From assembly GCA_025766275.1 (NCBI GenBank), contig JAFKAC010000134.1, positions 1 to 64,000 of the forward strand: a DNA stretch of 64,000 nt, written 5' to 3'. A model generated the notes under the pieces. It was not told the origin of the DNA. It worked only from the letters and a program-made list of their open reading frames with translations, and did not search any database. Numbering within the stretch: the first letter of the stretch is position 1; every line of letters starts with the position of its first letter. A program made the position numbers and the translations under genes. Source of the stretch: Lactarius indigo (taxonomy: Eukaryota; Basidiomycota; Agaricomycetes; Russulales; Russulaceae). This document shows, one piece after another, positions 43,498 to 53,357 of this stretch.

Positions 43498-44872
43498 GAG
43501 CCTATTGCATTTAGAAGTCGACCACACACGCAAACGAATGTATATACTGCTTTAGGCTACGTTTGTCCTCATACATATATCCATATGAATTTTCAATCCC
43601 CCACAACCCCCCCATGTTATGATGGGTCTTGGAAAGCGCGCAGCCTCTGCCCGCTAGGGCATAGGGCGATGATTTTGTGTGGAGGGGCGCTCGGGTTGTC
43701 AGACACACATGGGGCATCTTCCTGCCACCCGTCTCTGAGGATAAGGGTTCGTACAGTATTCCCAGGGGCGGGAAAGACCAGGCAGTCAGTAGTGATTTCA
43801 AACCTGCGAAAATTCTCATCAGGGGGCTACCCCGACCGCTGCGCCTTCCGAGTCTATTTAGGGAGCCTACCAGTCCTATGACCTACCAGGGGAGTTGTCC
43901 ATTAGCATAGCACTGCACGACACGACACCTAGTAGACTGGTTGTAAGTAGGTTGAACATGAGTGGGGAGGAGGAAGGCTCCCTGCTCGGCTCAAGTAGCC
44001 AGCCAGCGGCACTGCGCTCCCACAAACACTCTGGATAGCCAAATTGGGCAAACTCCTTCGAGGGCCCCGGCCTAGCTGAACTTTTCCGGCTCCATGTGGT
44101 CCCCATCAACGAGGTCTTACAGTATCGCTGCGGGACCCCTCCGCCATCCGAAGATCCCATAGCGGCAGAGTGTCATGACTACAAATGTTGCGTGAGGAGG
44201 TCGGTTGGTCATCAATCGACCGCAGCACGGCGCACGGCACAACTGGGTTATCTATGTTCTACACCCGAATGTCCACTGTGTTCAGCATGTGTGACCAAGA
44301 ACCACGAGACTAAGTACGCAATGCTGAAAGGAGGAGAGGTATGTGACCCGGGTTCACACTTGGTATGTCTTTTTTTGTTTTATGTCCTTAGAATATCAGA
44401 TGTTCATTGAAGCCACGAGATCAGGAGAGGCGAGGCGAGGTTTGCTGAGTGACCTGGTCCGTGTCAACAGCCAAGCGCCCACACTGCCCATGTCGGATGC
44501 CAACGACCAGGTCCCCAGGACTAATTATTTCCCACGGTCATTAGTGGTGTCGACAGCAAGGTCGACAGTGTTATATTATCGATTACCCTACTCCCGCTGC
44601 ACTACACCCCGCAATAGTTAAACAGTCTACTACGATCCATTGGGCTGGTGCTAGTTTAAGACTCGGAGCTCAGTTCGTTACCCTCATTAATGGGTACTGA
44701 ACTACTTTTATCGGTCGGCTCGCCCAGGTGTGTCCGGTGTCTACCAAGTGACTGAGTACTCACTATTGGTCCTCAATTAGCGTTCGCTCACTCTCCCCAC
44801 CCGGTGATTCGTCTTCTGGTGCCACTTTGCTTGCCAGAAATACTGCTCAAAGTCATTGCGTAGAACAACAGA
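43498..44872. other. Gene-poor stretch and 5' flank of the first F-box gene
   Basis: No recognisable gene in 43498-44500. From ~44520 to 44870 the sequence is similar to 48890-49330 upstream of the second F-box locus, so flank and gene were duplicated together. Confidence 0.5.
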
Positions 44873-46411
44873 ATGGAAGTACTCAAGGTGTGTCCTTTAA
44901 CACCCCCGTCACGACTGCGGCGAGAACTGAGTTTGTGTGACACAGTCGAGGGTCATCCAACGACAATTGCCATGCTCCCAGACAATGTCTTACTCGAAAT
45001 ATTCGATTTCTATCGAAAAGATCACTATCGAAAATATTACTATCCAGATCCAAATGATTACTACGCCCACGGCCCTGTATGGAAATGGCACTTACTTGTA
45101 CACGTATGTCAAACCTGGCGACAAGTCATCTTCGCATCCCCACACCGTCTTGACGTCAAAATCCTTTGCACATACGGAACTCCCATCAGGAAGATTCTGG
45201 CTATCTGGCCCGCCTTTCCTATCGTCATTCGTTACAAGCGTTCCAGGAACCCCATTATTAGGTCCGACGATGTAGAAAACATCACTTTTGCACTCAAGCA
45301 CCACGATCGTGTATGTGATGTCGAGCTTGACCCCGGCTTACAATGGAGCGAGCGACCGGAGATATTTGACGCACTGGCAGCGGTGCAGGAGCCATTTCCG
45401 GTTCTGAAGCGTCTCCGTATTCACTCGATGTACGAAGATTCACCTGCCAGTGTCCTTCCCGCCAAATTCTTGGGAGGATCTGCACCGTGCCTACAGAAAA
45501 TCTACATATCCGGCATTCCTTATCCGGCATTACCAATGCTTCTTTTGTCGACCAGTGACCTCGTCAGGCTCGTTCTTCACGATATACCCCCGACTGGTTA
45601 CATTCCACCTGAGGCAATGGTTGCGTCTTTGGCCACATTACCCAGGCTGGATTCCCTTTCCATTGAATTTCAATCGCCGACTCCCCGCCCTGATATAGGC
45701 CCACATCCCGTAACACGGACAGTTCTTCCAGCTCTCACCTCCCTCCACTTCCTCGGTGCTAGCGAGTACCTGGAGGACCTCGTTTCCCGGATCGACAGCC
45801 CTCAACTAAAAAGGATTTTCGTAGATTATCGCTGGCTTGTTGACTATCGGGTTACGCAACTTTCCAAGTTCATCGATCGGTCAGTCGGCCCCAAGCTGAC
45901 CCTATCCCGGCGAGCGCGTGTTTCCATTTCCGGTAACGCCGTTAGCTTCATCGTGTATCTGCATGTATATCATTCATCCTTCGATTTGCCCTCTTATGAC
46001 GTTTACGTCTCATGCGAAGGGTTTGACTTGCACGCTTTAGACATAGCCCCGTTACTCGGCCATTTTCACACTTCACTCTCTAATGTGGTCCATCTCACTA
46101 TCGATACCGAGCTCGAGCAAAACCGATTAAGAACAGTCGAATGGCTGCACCTCTTCCACAGATTTCCCACCGTGAAGGCGCTGTATTCAGATCCAGAGCC
46201 CGCGGGGTACGTTGCCATTGCACTGGACGACATCCCGGGCGAGCTGGTCGCCGAAGTGTTGCCATCCCTTGATTTGATTTACTTGGCGGGCCAGCCAGCG
46301 TCATCAATTGGGAAGTTTATTGACGCCCGCAGGCTCTCTGGTCGCCCTGTAACTATCGTTGACACAGAGGCGGAGTTTGATCAGAGGCTTGAGTCCTACA
46401 TCGGCAGATAA
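44873..46411 (+). CDS. F-box protein, 512 aa
   Basis: Single-exon frame from ATG 44873 to TAA 46411. An F-box-like motif lies at residues ~35-80: LPDNVLLEIFDFYRK, then VHVCQTWRQVIFASPHRL. F-box domains recruit SKP1 and so link a target to an SCF ubiquitin ligase. The rest (residues ~80-505) shows leucine-rich, irregular repeats (FLGGSAPCLQKIYISGIPYP, LLLSTSDLVRLVL) typical of agaricomycete F-box proteins with an LRR-like target-binding part. Two further copies lie at 49.3 and 52 kb plus a fragment at 42.9 kb. This is the only copy here that has both an ATG and an uninterrupted frame. Target unknown. Confidence 0.85.
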   Translation: MEVLKVCPLTPPSRLRRELSLCDTVEGHPTTIAMLPDNVLLEIFDFYRKDHYRKYYYPDPNDYYAHGPVWKWHLLVHVCQTWRQVIFASPHRLDVKILCTYGTPIRKILAIWPAFPIVIRYKRSRNPIIRSDDVENITFALKHHDRVCDVELDPGLQWSERPEIFDALAAVQEPFPVLKRLRIHSMYEDSPASVLPAKFLGGSAPCLQKIYISGIPYPALPMLLLSTSDLVRLVLHDIPPTGYIPPEAMVASLATLPRLDSLSIEFQSPTPRPDIGPHPVTRTVLPALTSLHFLGASEYLEDLVSRIDSPQLKRIFVDYRWLVDYRVTQLSKFIDRSVGPKLTLSRRARVSISGNAVSFIVYLHVYHSSFDLPSYDVYVSCEGFDLHALDIAPLLGHFHTSLSNVVHLTIDTELEQNRLRTVEWLHLFHRFPTVKALYSDPEPAGYVAIALDDIPGELVAEVLPSLDLIYLAGQPASSIGKFIDARRLSGRPVTIVDTEAEFDQRLESYIGR

Positions 46412-47200
46412 TAGAATGTTCGTTGCGTATCCTATGGCCCAGTGTATTACAATTTATGGTAACTGTTCCTCTGTCCCACTGGCATTTAGAAACACTTATG
46501 TCCGTAGACGAATATATCTATAGTATGGCGTTTGTCATACATACAAATATTCCAACAGAATTATGATAGGCCTTGGACTGATCAACTGATCAACTTGAAC
46601 GCGTCAGAGAGAGACAACAAGAAAATCCATAATCTTCACGTCTGCGGGGACAGTGAGAAAATTTGTATTGGCGTTCAATCGCACTCCATGCCCTCATATC
46701 CCCGGTCTCTTGCAACCTCTCCCTGTATTTTTTTCAATCAATTTATACCCCGGAGTACAGGTCAACGACACAGACCAGACGCGAATAGCTCATTTTTAAA
46801 TGACACTCTACGACGCATCTAGGTGCCTCCTTAGCTGCCTGCGGCCGGTGAGTGCTCGAACTTAGTACGAAACTTTTAGTTTGAACCTGAAACTATCGTA
46901 ACCTGAACCCCACTTTTGGGCTCAGGTTCGGCTGTTTCTCCAAACCGAGCCGTACCGTGGTCCAGCAATATTAGGATTTTTGGTGCTTGCGGGTCGTTGT
47001 GAACGTGTGCGGGCATGTGCTACTCAGTCTTATTGGGCCTGGCCAAGTGACCTTGGCAAAGAAGGCATCCCAATAGAAAATGTGGTGTGGCAAGTACCAG
47101 TCATAGAAGTTGGAGCCGTGTTATATTACAGGCGCCATACCACCGCCATGGCCTACAGTACTGTCGATTGTGTTCGGGAAGGTAAAGAGACTGTTGCAGA
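46412..47200. other. 3' flank of F-box gene and gene-free stretch
   Basis: The first ~80 bp match the 3' flanks of the other F-box copies. At 46870-46960 there are several GGTTC/GAACC motifs like hAT subterminal repeats, possibly a decayed hAT end. No gene recognised. Confidence 0.4.
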
Positions 47201-47412
47201 ATTTTACGACCAAAAGTCGCAAGTGTAAGTGCACCAGCCGAATCCCAATGCCGATTGTTGTAATGAGGGAAAGTGTCCATGCGTCGTCGCAGAACCTGAG
47301 CAGCAAACAGGACTTTCCGATACCTTTGACCGGGTCAAAGATTGCAGAAACTAGGACACTAGGACAATAAAACGTACCCGAGTCTCCGATGGGCAAGAGC
47401 TAGCTCGTACTT
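47201..47412 (-). pseudogene. Rab-type small GTPase fragment
   Basis: On the minus strand an exon-like piece begins after ...GCTAG with LLPIGDSG, followed by a 50-bp intron-like gap (GTACG...AAAGG). It then reads IGKSCLLLRFCDDAWT.SLITTIGI, the P-loop and switch I region of Ypt/Rab GTPases (Rab8/Sec4-like: canonical GDSGVGKSCLLLRF and FITTIGIDF). After ~25 more residues the similarity fades and no G3 motif (DTAGQE) is found. The intron at the P-loop shows it came from genomic DNA, not from an mRNA. A degraded 5' fragment, non-functional. Confidence 0.65.
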
Positions 47413-47465
47413 GTCAGGATTTTCTCATGTTGGGCTGCTAGAGGGTGCGTACCTTGATGAGGAAG

Positions 47466-48385
47466 TCAGTGGGCAAGCGGCATGGCGCACAAAAGAAAAA
47501 AAAAAGCGCGGAGCTCGATGGACTCACGTTTCTCCGCACCAGACGGAGTCGCGGGGTCCTCGAACGCGGTGTGCGGCGTGAGCACCGCCACTCTCCCATC
47601 TTGAATCGAGTCAAAGCTACCAAACCCCATCAGGGAAGTCTGCACAAGACGCCGTGACAGACAGCACAAATGAACGACGTACCACTTAATTAGCACGCCC
47701 TCCTCTGGCGTCATTCCGCGTACGTATTTCCACCTGTGGTTCTCGTTCCACTGTACGCCGTACGTCTCACCATCGCGATCTAGGAATTTGAGCGTATGCG
47801 GGACGAGATCGCGGCTGCGGTCGACGGTGTTGAAGTCGCAGAGCGCGAGCGGCCAATCATGCGCGGCATGGTGGACTGGCCTCCACAGATTGACGATCTG
47901 GAAACGCCGCTGCAGTAATCCCTCCACGTCCTCCGACGGAATGTGGCGTTGCACCCGCGCTATTGCCGACGCGGTCGTCTGGTCGACGTGAACGCCCGGA
48001 AAGGGCTGTCGAGTCTGAGGCGTGTCGGGGACACCAGGGCGCCTGCGGCGGATGGCTGTGAGGACGAGAGATGCAGACCGTTAGCCAGTGTCCGCGCATT
48101 TATGGGACGGACGAACTCACTGTGGTCAAAGAGGACGACGCGGCTGGCACCGGTGAGCTGCTTGAGTAACTGTATGCACTCGGGGTAGTAGTCGCGCAGG
48201 ATCTCTTCGTCGTTTGCGAACGACGTGTGGTTGGCGAAGTGGTGGAAAAACTGGGACCCGTTCTTGTCGAGGGTGACCTCGGCGCGTCCGCGGAGGTTCT
48301 CGACTTTGACGGCATGGGTGTCGTGTATTCCCAGTTTGGAGCTGAGGGTAGTATCGACGAAGCGAGGCTCGCTGGAATTTGTCAT
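47466..48385 (-). CDS. CmcJ-like / GA4-desaturase-family protein
   Basis: Three exons on the minus strand: 48121-48385, 47683-48055 and 47466-47616, summing to 262 codons plus stop; both introns (65 and 66 bp) have GT..AG borders and restore the family reading exactly. Motifs: FDHTIRRRRPG across the first splice, VHVDQT, LWRPVHHAAHDWPLALCD, WKYVRGMTPEE, KCFDSIQDG across the second splice, LTPHTAFEDP and RESIELRA at the end. These are the marks of the fungal CmcJ/AsaB-like family, non-haem iron oxygenase-type proteins often found with secondary metabolism. The substrate is unknown. The last ten residues (FFFLLCAMPLAH, after a T-run) differ from the usual ending, so the very end may be mis-set. 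It appears intact amid transposon debris. Confidence 0.85.
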
Positions 48386-49333
48386 GTTAGTCGGTATGCG
48401 AGGTGTTTTAGTAGGTCTTTGCGACTAATGAGAACTCACCACAGCTTACATGGACCATTGCTCGCGCGTCCGTGTGACAAAGTCGCACAATTGAACCGAC
48501 GGCGTTTGTTAGCTCCGTTGATGCGCATTCGAAGGTTTGTCCAAGGTCTTCTTTTTCCATATTCTAGACTAATTGGCCGGATTCCCCCCTCTATATTTCC
48601 AATCAGCCATTGTCCAGTCCCCTTACCAAGTTTTGCTGAATCGCTCCCACTGACGGTAGGCTATCCCAGGTCGCGACCGGGTGTGTGGGAAACCCCCTTG
48701 GGCACACCGGTGAGCGAGGGTCAAAAAACATCGGTCCTTGACGATTCTTATTCTAGAGTGATGTGGGCAGGCGAAATAAAATAGTTATGGTCCTTTGAAC
48801 CGGTTGGGAGAATGGATAGGCAGCGAGGTGGCGGCACGGAGGAAAGGAATGAGCACGTGCCGCCCTATGCGCTCGCCAGCCTCATTATTTCCCACAGTGA
48901 TCAGTGACACCAACATCATCGATTACCACTGGCACAAACACACCTACTCTCATTACACTACGTTCCGCAACAGCTAAACAGATTTACTACGACTTATAGG
49001 GCTGGTGCTATGATAAGCAGAGTATGAAAGGCGCTAGCTCCACAATGAGTACTCAGAGGTTTGTCAACTAAGGCACTTCGTTTGCCGTATTACTACGCTA
49101 ATTAGAGCTTATATCCAACCAGTGATCGGGATTCCCCAGTTTCCCTTTCGAGTTTTTCTGGACCGCTTTTATCGATTGGCTCTCCCAGGTGTGTCCGGTG
49201 CCTACAAAGCAACTCAGTACTCACTGCTGGTCCTCAATTAGCGTTCTTCCGCTCTCCCCACAAGGTGATTTGCCCTCTGGCACCATTTTTCATACAAGAA
49301 AGATTCATAAAGGTCATCGCAAGAAAAAAAAGA
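48386..49333. other. Flank of CmcJ-like gene and of second F-box locus
   Basis: No supported gene. From ~48890 to 49333 it resembles 44520-44870 upstream of the first F-box gene. Confidence 0.45.
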
Positions 49334-50836
49334 AGGGGAGCACTCAAGGTGCGTCCTTTAGCACCCCCGCGGCGACTACAGCGAGAACTGAGTTTATGTG
49401 GCACAGGCAGGAGTCATTCAACGACAATTGGCACCCTCCCAGACGATGTCTTACTCGAAATATTCGATTTTTATCGAAAAAATCACGACTACGACAGCAA
49501 CCCTGTATGGAAATGGCACTTACTTGTGCACGTATGTCAAACCTGGCGACAACTCATCTTCGCGTCGCCACACCGTCTTGACCTCAAAATTCTCTGCACA
49601 TACGGAACTCCCATCAGGAAGAGTCTGGATATCTGGCCCGCCTTTCCTATCGTTATTCATTACCATTATTTTCGGTTCTCCACTAGGGATGACGATGAGG
49701 AAAATATCATTTTTGCACTCAAGCACCACGATCGTGTATGTGGTGTCGAGCTTAGCCCCGGCTTATATTTGGGTTTGCAGTCGGAGGAGTTTGACGTGGC
49801 GGTGCAGGAGCCATTTCCGATACTGAAGCGTCTCTATCTAGACGCGACATATCGTGATGTGCCTGCCTTTCCCCCCAATTTCTTGGGAGGATCCGCACCA
49901 TCTCTACAAGCCATTGATTTATGTGGAATCCCCTTTCCGGCATTACCAACACTCCTTTTGTCGACCAGTGACCTCGTCAAGCTCGATCTTCGCAGCATAC
50001 CCCCGACTGGTTACATTTCACCCGAGATGATGGTCGCGTCTTTGGCTACGTTGCCCAGGCTAGATCACTTTTCCATCGGATTTCAATCGGCGACTCCCCG
50101 CCCTGATATACACCTGTCTCCCATATCACGGACTGTCCTTCCTGCTCTCACCTCGTTTGAATTCCGTGGTGCTAGCGAGTATCTGGAAGACCTCATTTCC
50201 CAGATCGACGGCCCTAAAATAAACCAGATCACCATAACATATCTCCTGCTTGTTGACTATCAGGTTACGCAACTTTCCAAGTTCATCAATCGCTCACTTG
50301 GCCCCATGTTAACCCTACCCAGGCGTGCGCGCGTTCACTTTTCTGGTTACGACCTTGGATTCTCCGTGTGTCCGCGTGTAAATCGTCCACCTTTGGATTG
50401 GCACCCTCATGAGGTTCACGTCTCATGCGAAGGGTTTGACTTCCGCGCTTTGGACATAGCCCGGTTGCTCGACCATTTTCCCACTTCACTCTCTAATGTG
50501 GTCTATCTCGATATTGATGCCTGTCTTCCACCCGGGCCCGTGGAAGATCGAACAAGGAACGTTGATTGGCTGCACCTCTTCCACCAATTTCCCACCGTGC
50601 AGCTGCTGCGATCAGGTCGTCGTCTCGCGAGGCGCGTTGCTCTTGCACTGGACGAGATTCCAGGTGAGCTTGTCGCCGAAGTGTTGCCATCCCTTGATTT
50701 GATTTGCTTGGTGGAGCAACCAGCGTCATCGATTGAGAAGTTCATTGTTGCCCGCCGGCTCTCCGGTCGCCCTGTAATCGTCGTTGACACAGAGACAGAG
50801 TTTAATCAGAGGTTCGAGCCATACGTCAGCATATAA
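49334..50836 (+). pseudogene. F-box protein paralogue without a start codon
   Basis: The frame is open through the whole family length to TAA 50834-50836 and aligns end to end with the gene at 44873-46411 (F-box LPDDVLLEIFDFYRK, then VHVCQTWRQLIFASPHRL). The ATG of that gene is replaced by AGG at 49334-49336 and no in-frame ATG occurs upstream of it; the first in-frame ATG lies about 230 codons downstream, past the F-box. The frame stays open upstream to a GTG at 49265. Either translation starts at a non-ATG codon, an upstream exon supplies the start, or the gene died recently. Apart from the start, it shows no damage. Confidence 0.75.
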
Positions 50837-51981
50837 TAGAATGTTCCGTACTGTCTACGTCCTTTGTGGCCTGGTGTTTTGTAATCTAACTTATCCCACC
50901 GTCCCATTTAGGAGACGACCATCCACACTGATGAATATACATATATCACATTGATCTGCATGTCACGATACCAATACCCGCATGAATTTTACAAGCGGCT
51001 TGTTGTGATGGGTCTCAGTCTTAACAAGTTGCGTGAGGAGCCAGGTTGGCCACCAATCATAGCACGGTGCAACCGGTGCTAAATGCTTGGCAAGCATGAA
51101 GCACTTCACACGCGCAACCAGCCAGTTATTCCAGCCAGTTATTCTATAGTTCAAGTTCTCATAAAGTTACAAGCGTTTAGAGAGCTAGAGTGGGACCGAT
51201 CGACCCTCTTCGGGCTATCCATAACTCTTAAACATGTTGCGCATGCTGCTCGTGCGGAAGGTGCCAGCGAAGGATGCCTGGATGAGACGGAAATTGATGG
51301 AAATATAGGGGGGAACGACAACATGCGCCTCGCATAGATATCATGCACCAACTCACATCCTCACATCCGAGTCTCCCACGTGCCACAAACCCCTGTCTCA
51401 ATGGAAGGGACAACACGGCGGGTAAGACGCGCAGGAAAGACGCCAGATATTCAACACTGCAACCGAATATGTCTGGACGAAAGCTGGAAAAGCTTTTGCG
51501 TGTCAACTCGAAGGAAAACCGAATGATATGTTTAAAAGACGTACCCTTGAGTAGTTCGGCACATGAACAGTAAAAAATAGGAAGGAAGGCTGGGGAGTGA
51601 AGAGTGGCCGACTGTTTGCCTCTGGAAGGCGGAACTGAACTTGAAGGGAATGGGTTGGTAGCATTCAGCGTACGTGTACATGTCTGCCACCACCATCCAC
51701 CCCGCTCTCACACGGTAAGTCGCAAAGAATTCTTCATGATAGAGGTGAGGACATCGTTTGAGAGTGCATCGATTGTGATTGAGTAATTGCTGGTGCGCCA
51801 GGACCATGTAGTATATTGCAGTATACGATGTAGTCAGGCTACCCCGATCCAGTTGGCACCTGACTCCACAATCTGGCACAGAATTCCATCTTCTGACCTT
51901 CAGAGCTTCCGACATGGGCTAGAGATATGATGGGAGAGACTAGATCACGGGAGGTTTGTCAGGTAACCCGACCCATGTCCA
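50837..51981. other. Gene-poor stretch
   Basis: The first ~80 bp are the 3' flank shared by the F-box copies. The rest has short unrelated frames on both strands without known motifs; nothing supported. Confidence 0.4.
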
Positions 51982-53141
51982 GTGCGGCAGTGCCGCTTCA
52001 CCAATTTCAAAGGCAATGTCATCGCCGCACTTGAGCATAACGATCGTGTATGTGATGTCAGGCTCGAAGTAACAGGCTCGCAGTTGGGATGGATGGTCAC
52101 ATCTATGCAGGAGCCATTCACGGTGCTGGCACATCTATACATTCACTCGAACGGTGGAATTGCACCAGTCCTTCCCGCTAAATTTTTGGGGGGATCTGCA
52201 CCATGTTTACAGAAAATCACCTTCAAGTTATCCGAAATTCCCTATCCGTCATTACCGACACTACTTTTGTCAGCCAGTGACCTTGTCAAGCTCAGCCTTC
52301 ACAAAATACCCTCTGCTGGTTACATTTCTCCCAAGATGATGATTGTCGGGTTGGCCGCAGTGCCGAAACTCGAAACCCTTCTCATTGAATTCCAATTGTC
52401 TATCCGCTCTGACCAAATACACCCCACCCCGAGTCCCGTAACGCGGACCATCCTTCCCGCTCTCACCTCCTTCGAATTCCAGGGCGCCAGTGAGTATCTG
52501 GAGGAACTCGTCACCCAGATCGACAGCCCTCAACCTTGATGGTTTACTTGAATCAGCTTGTCAACTTTCAGGTTTCTCAACTCTCCAGGTTCATCCATCG
52601 CTCGGTAGGCCTCAAGTTGGTACGATTCGGGCATGCGGAAGTTGGCTTTTTCAGTGATTGGGTCGCCTTTGACTATCCTCATGTAAACCATCCAAACTGG
52701 CATACCCACCGTGCAAGTACTGTCATCTCGTCCGAAGGGATTGACTGGCAAGTTTCACACGTGGCCCAGGTGCTCGACCATTTTTCCGCAACACTCACCA
52801 ATGTGGTCCATCTCAAGCTCACGGCCCACCTCAACGAGGATCGTCAAGTAGAGCGTATGGATGACGTAGAATGGCTAGACCTCCTCCGTCAATTCTCCTC
52901 CGTGCAGACACTACATATATCTCAGGAATTCGCAGGGCGTGTTGCCCTTGCACTGGAAGGCATCCCGGAGGATATGGTTGCCGAAGTACTGCCCTCCCTT
53001 GACTCAATTTGCTTAGATGGACAGCCAGCGTCATCTATTGAGAAGTTCGTTGCTTCTCGGCAACTCTCTGGCCACCCTATAACCGTTTCCGACACAGAAA
53101 CCGAGTTTGATTACTCGGACGTGTCCAACGTCAGCGAATAA
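51982..53141 (+). pseudogene. F-box family copy, 5' truncated and frameshifted
   Basis: It starts inside the family at a point equivalent to residue ~140 of the 44873 gene (ALEHNDRVCDV), so the F-box itself is missing. The frame ends at TGA 52537-52539 and continues in another frame from 52536 to TAA 53141, i.e. one indel near 52530. The second half is the source-like copy of the fragment at 42943-43497. Confidence 0.8.
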
Positions 53142-53213
53142 GAGAATGTTTCATACCAGTCACATACTCTATAGCCTGGTGTTTTACAATTCAACGGTTC
53201 TAATCACCCCTCC

Positions 53214-53357
53214 CATCGGGAAAAACCTACTTCGTTAATTTTCGATAATTTCAATACGCTGTCGATAACTTATAGCTAGCCGACATTATCATTATATTTG
53301 CGCGACCCCCTGATAGTTTGTCGATAATTTTGATTAAAATGATTTGGCATTTGCAGC
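53214..53357. other. Short flank before hAT
   Basis: No gene. It contains the 8-bp hAT target duplication TTTGCAGC at 53350-53357; the matching copy is 57926-57933. Confidence 0.7.

Noticed and set aside
43498..44160. Possible gene in the GC-rich 43.6-44.1 kb stretch
   Set aside because: Frames on both strands are short and show no motif or plausible splice structure.
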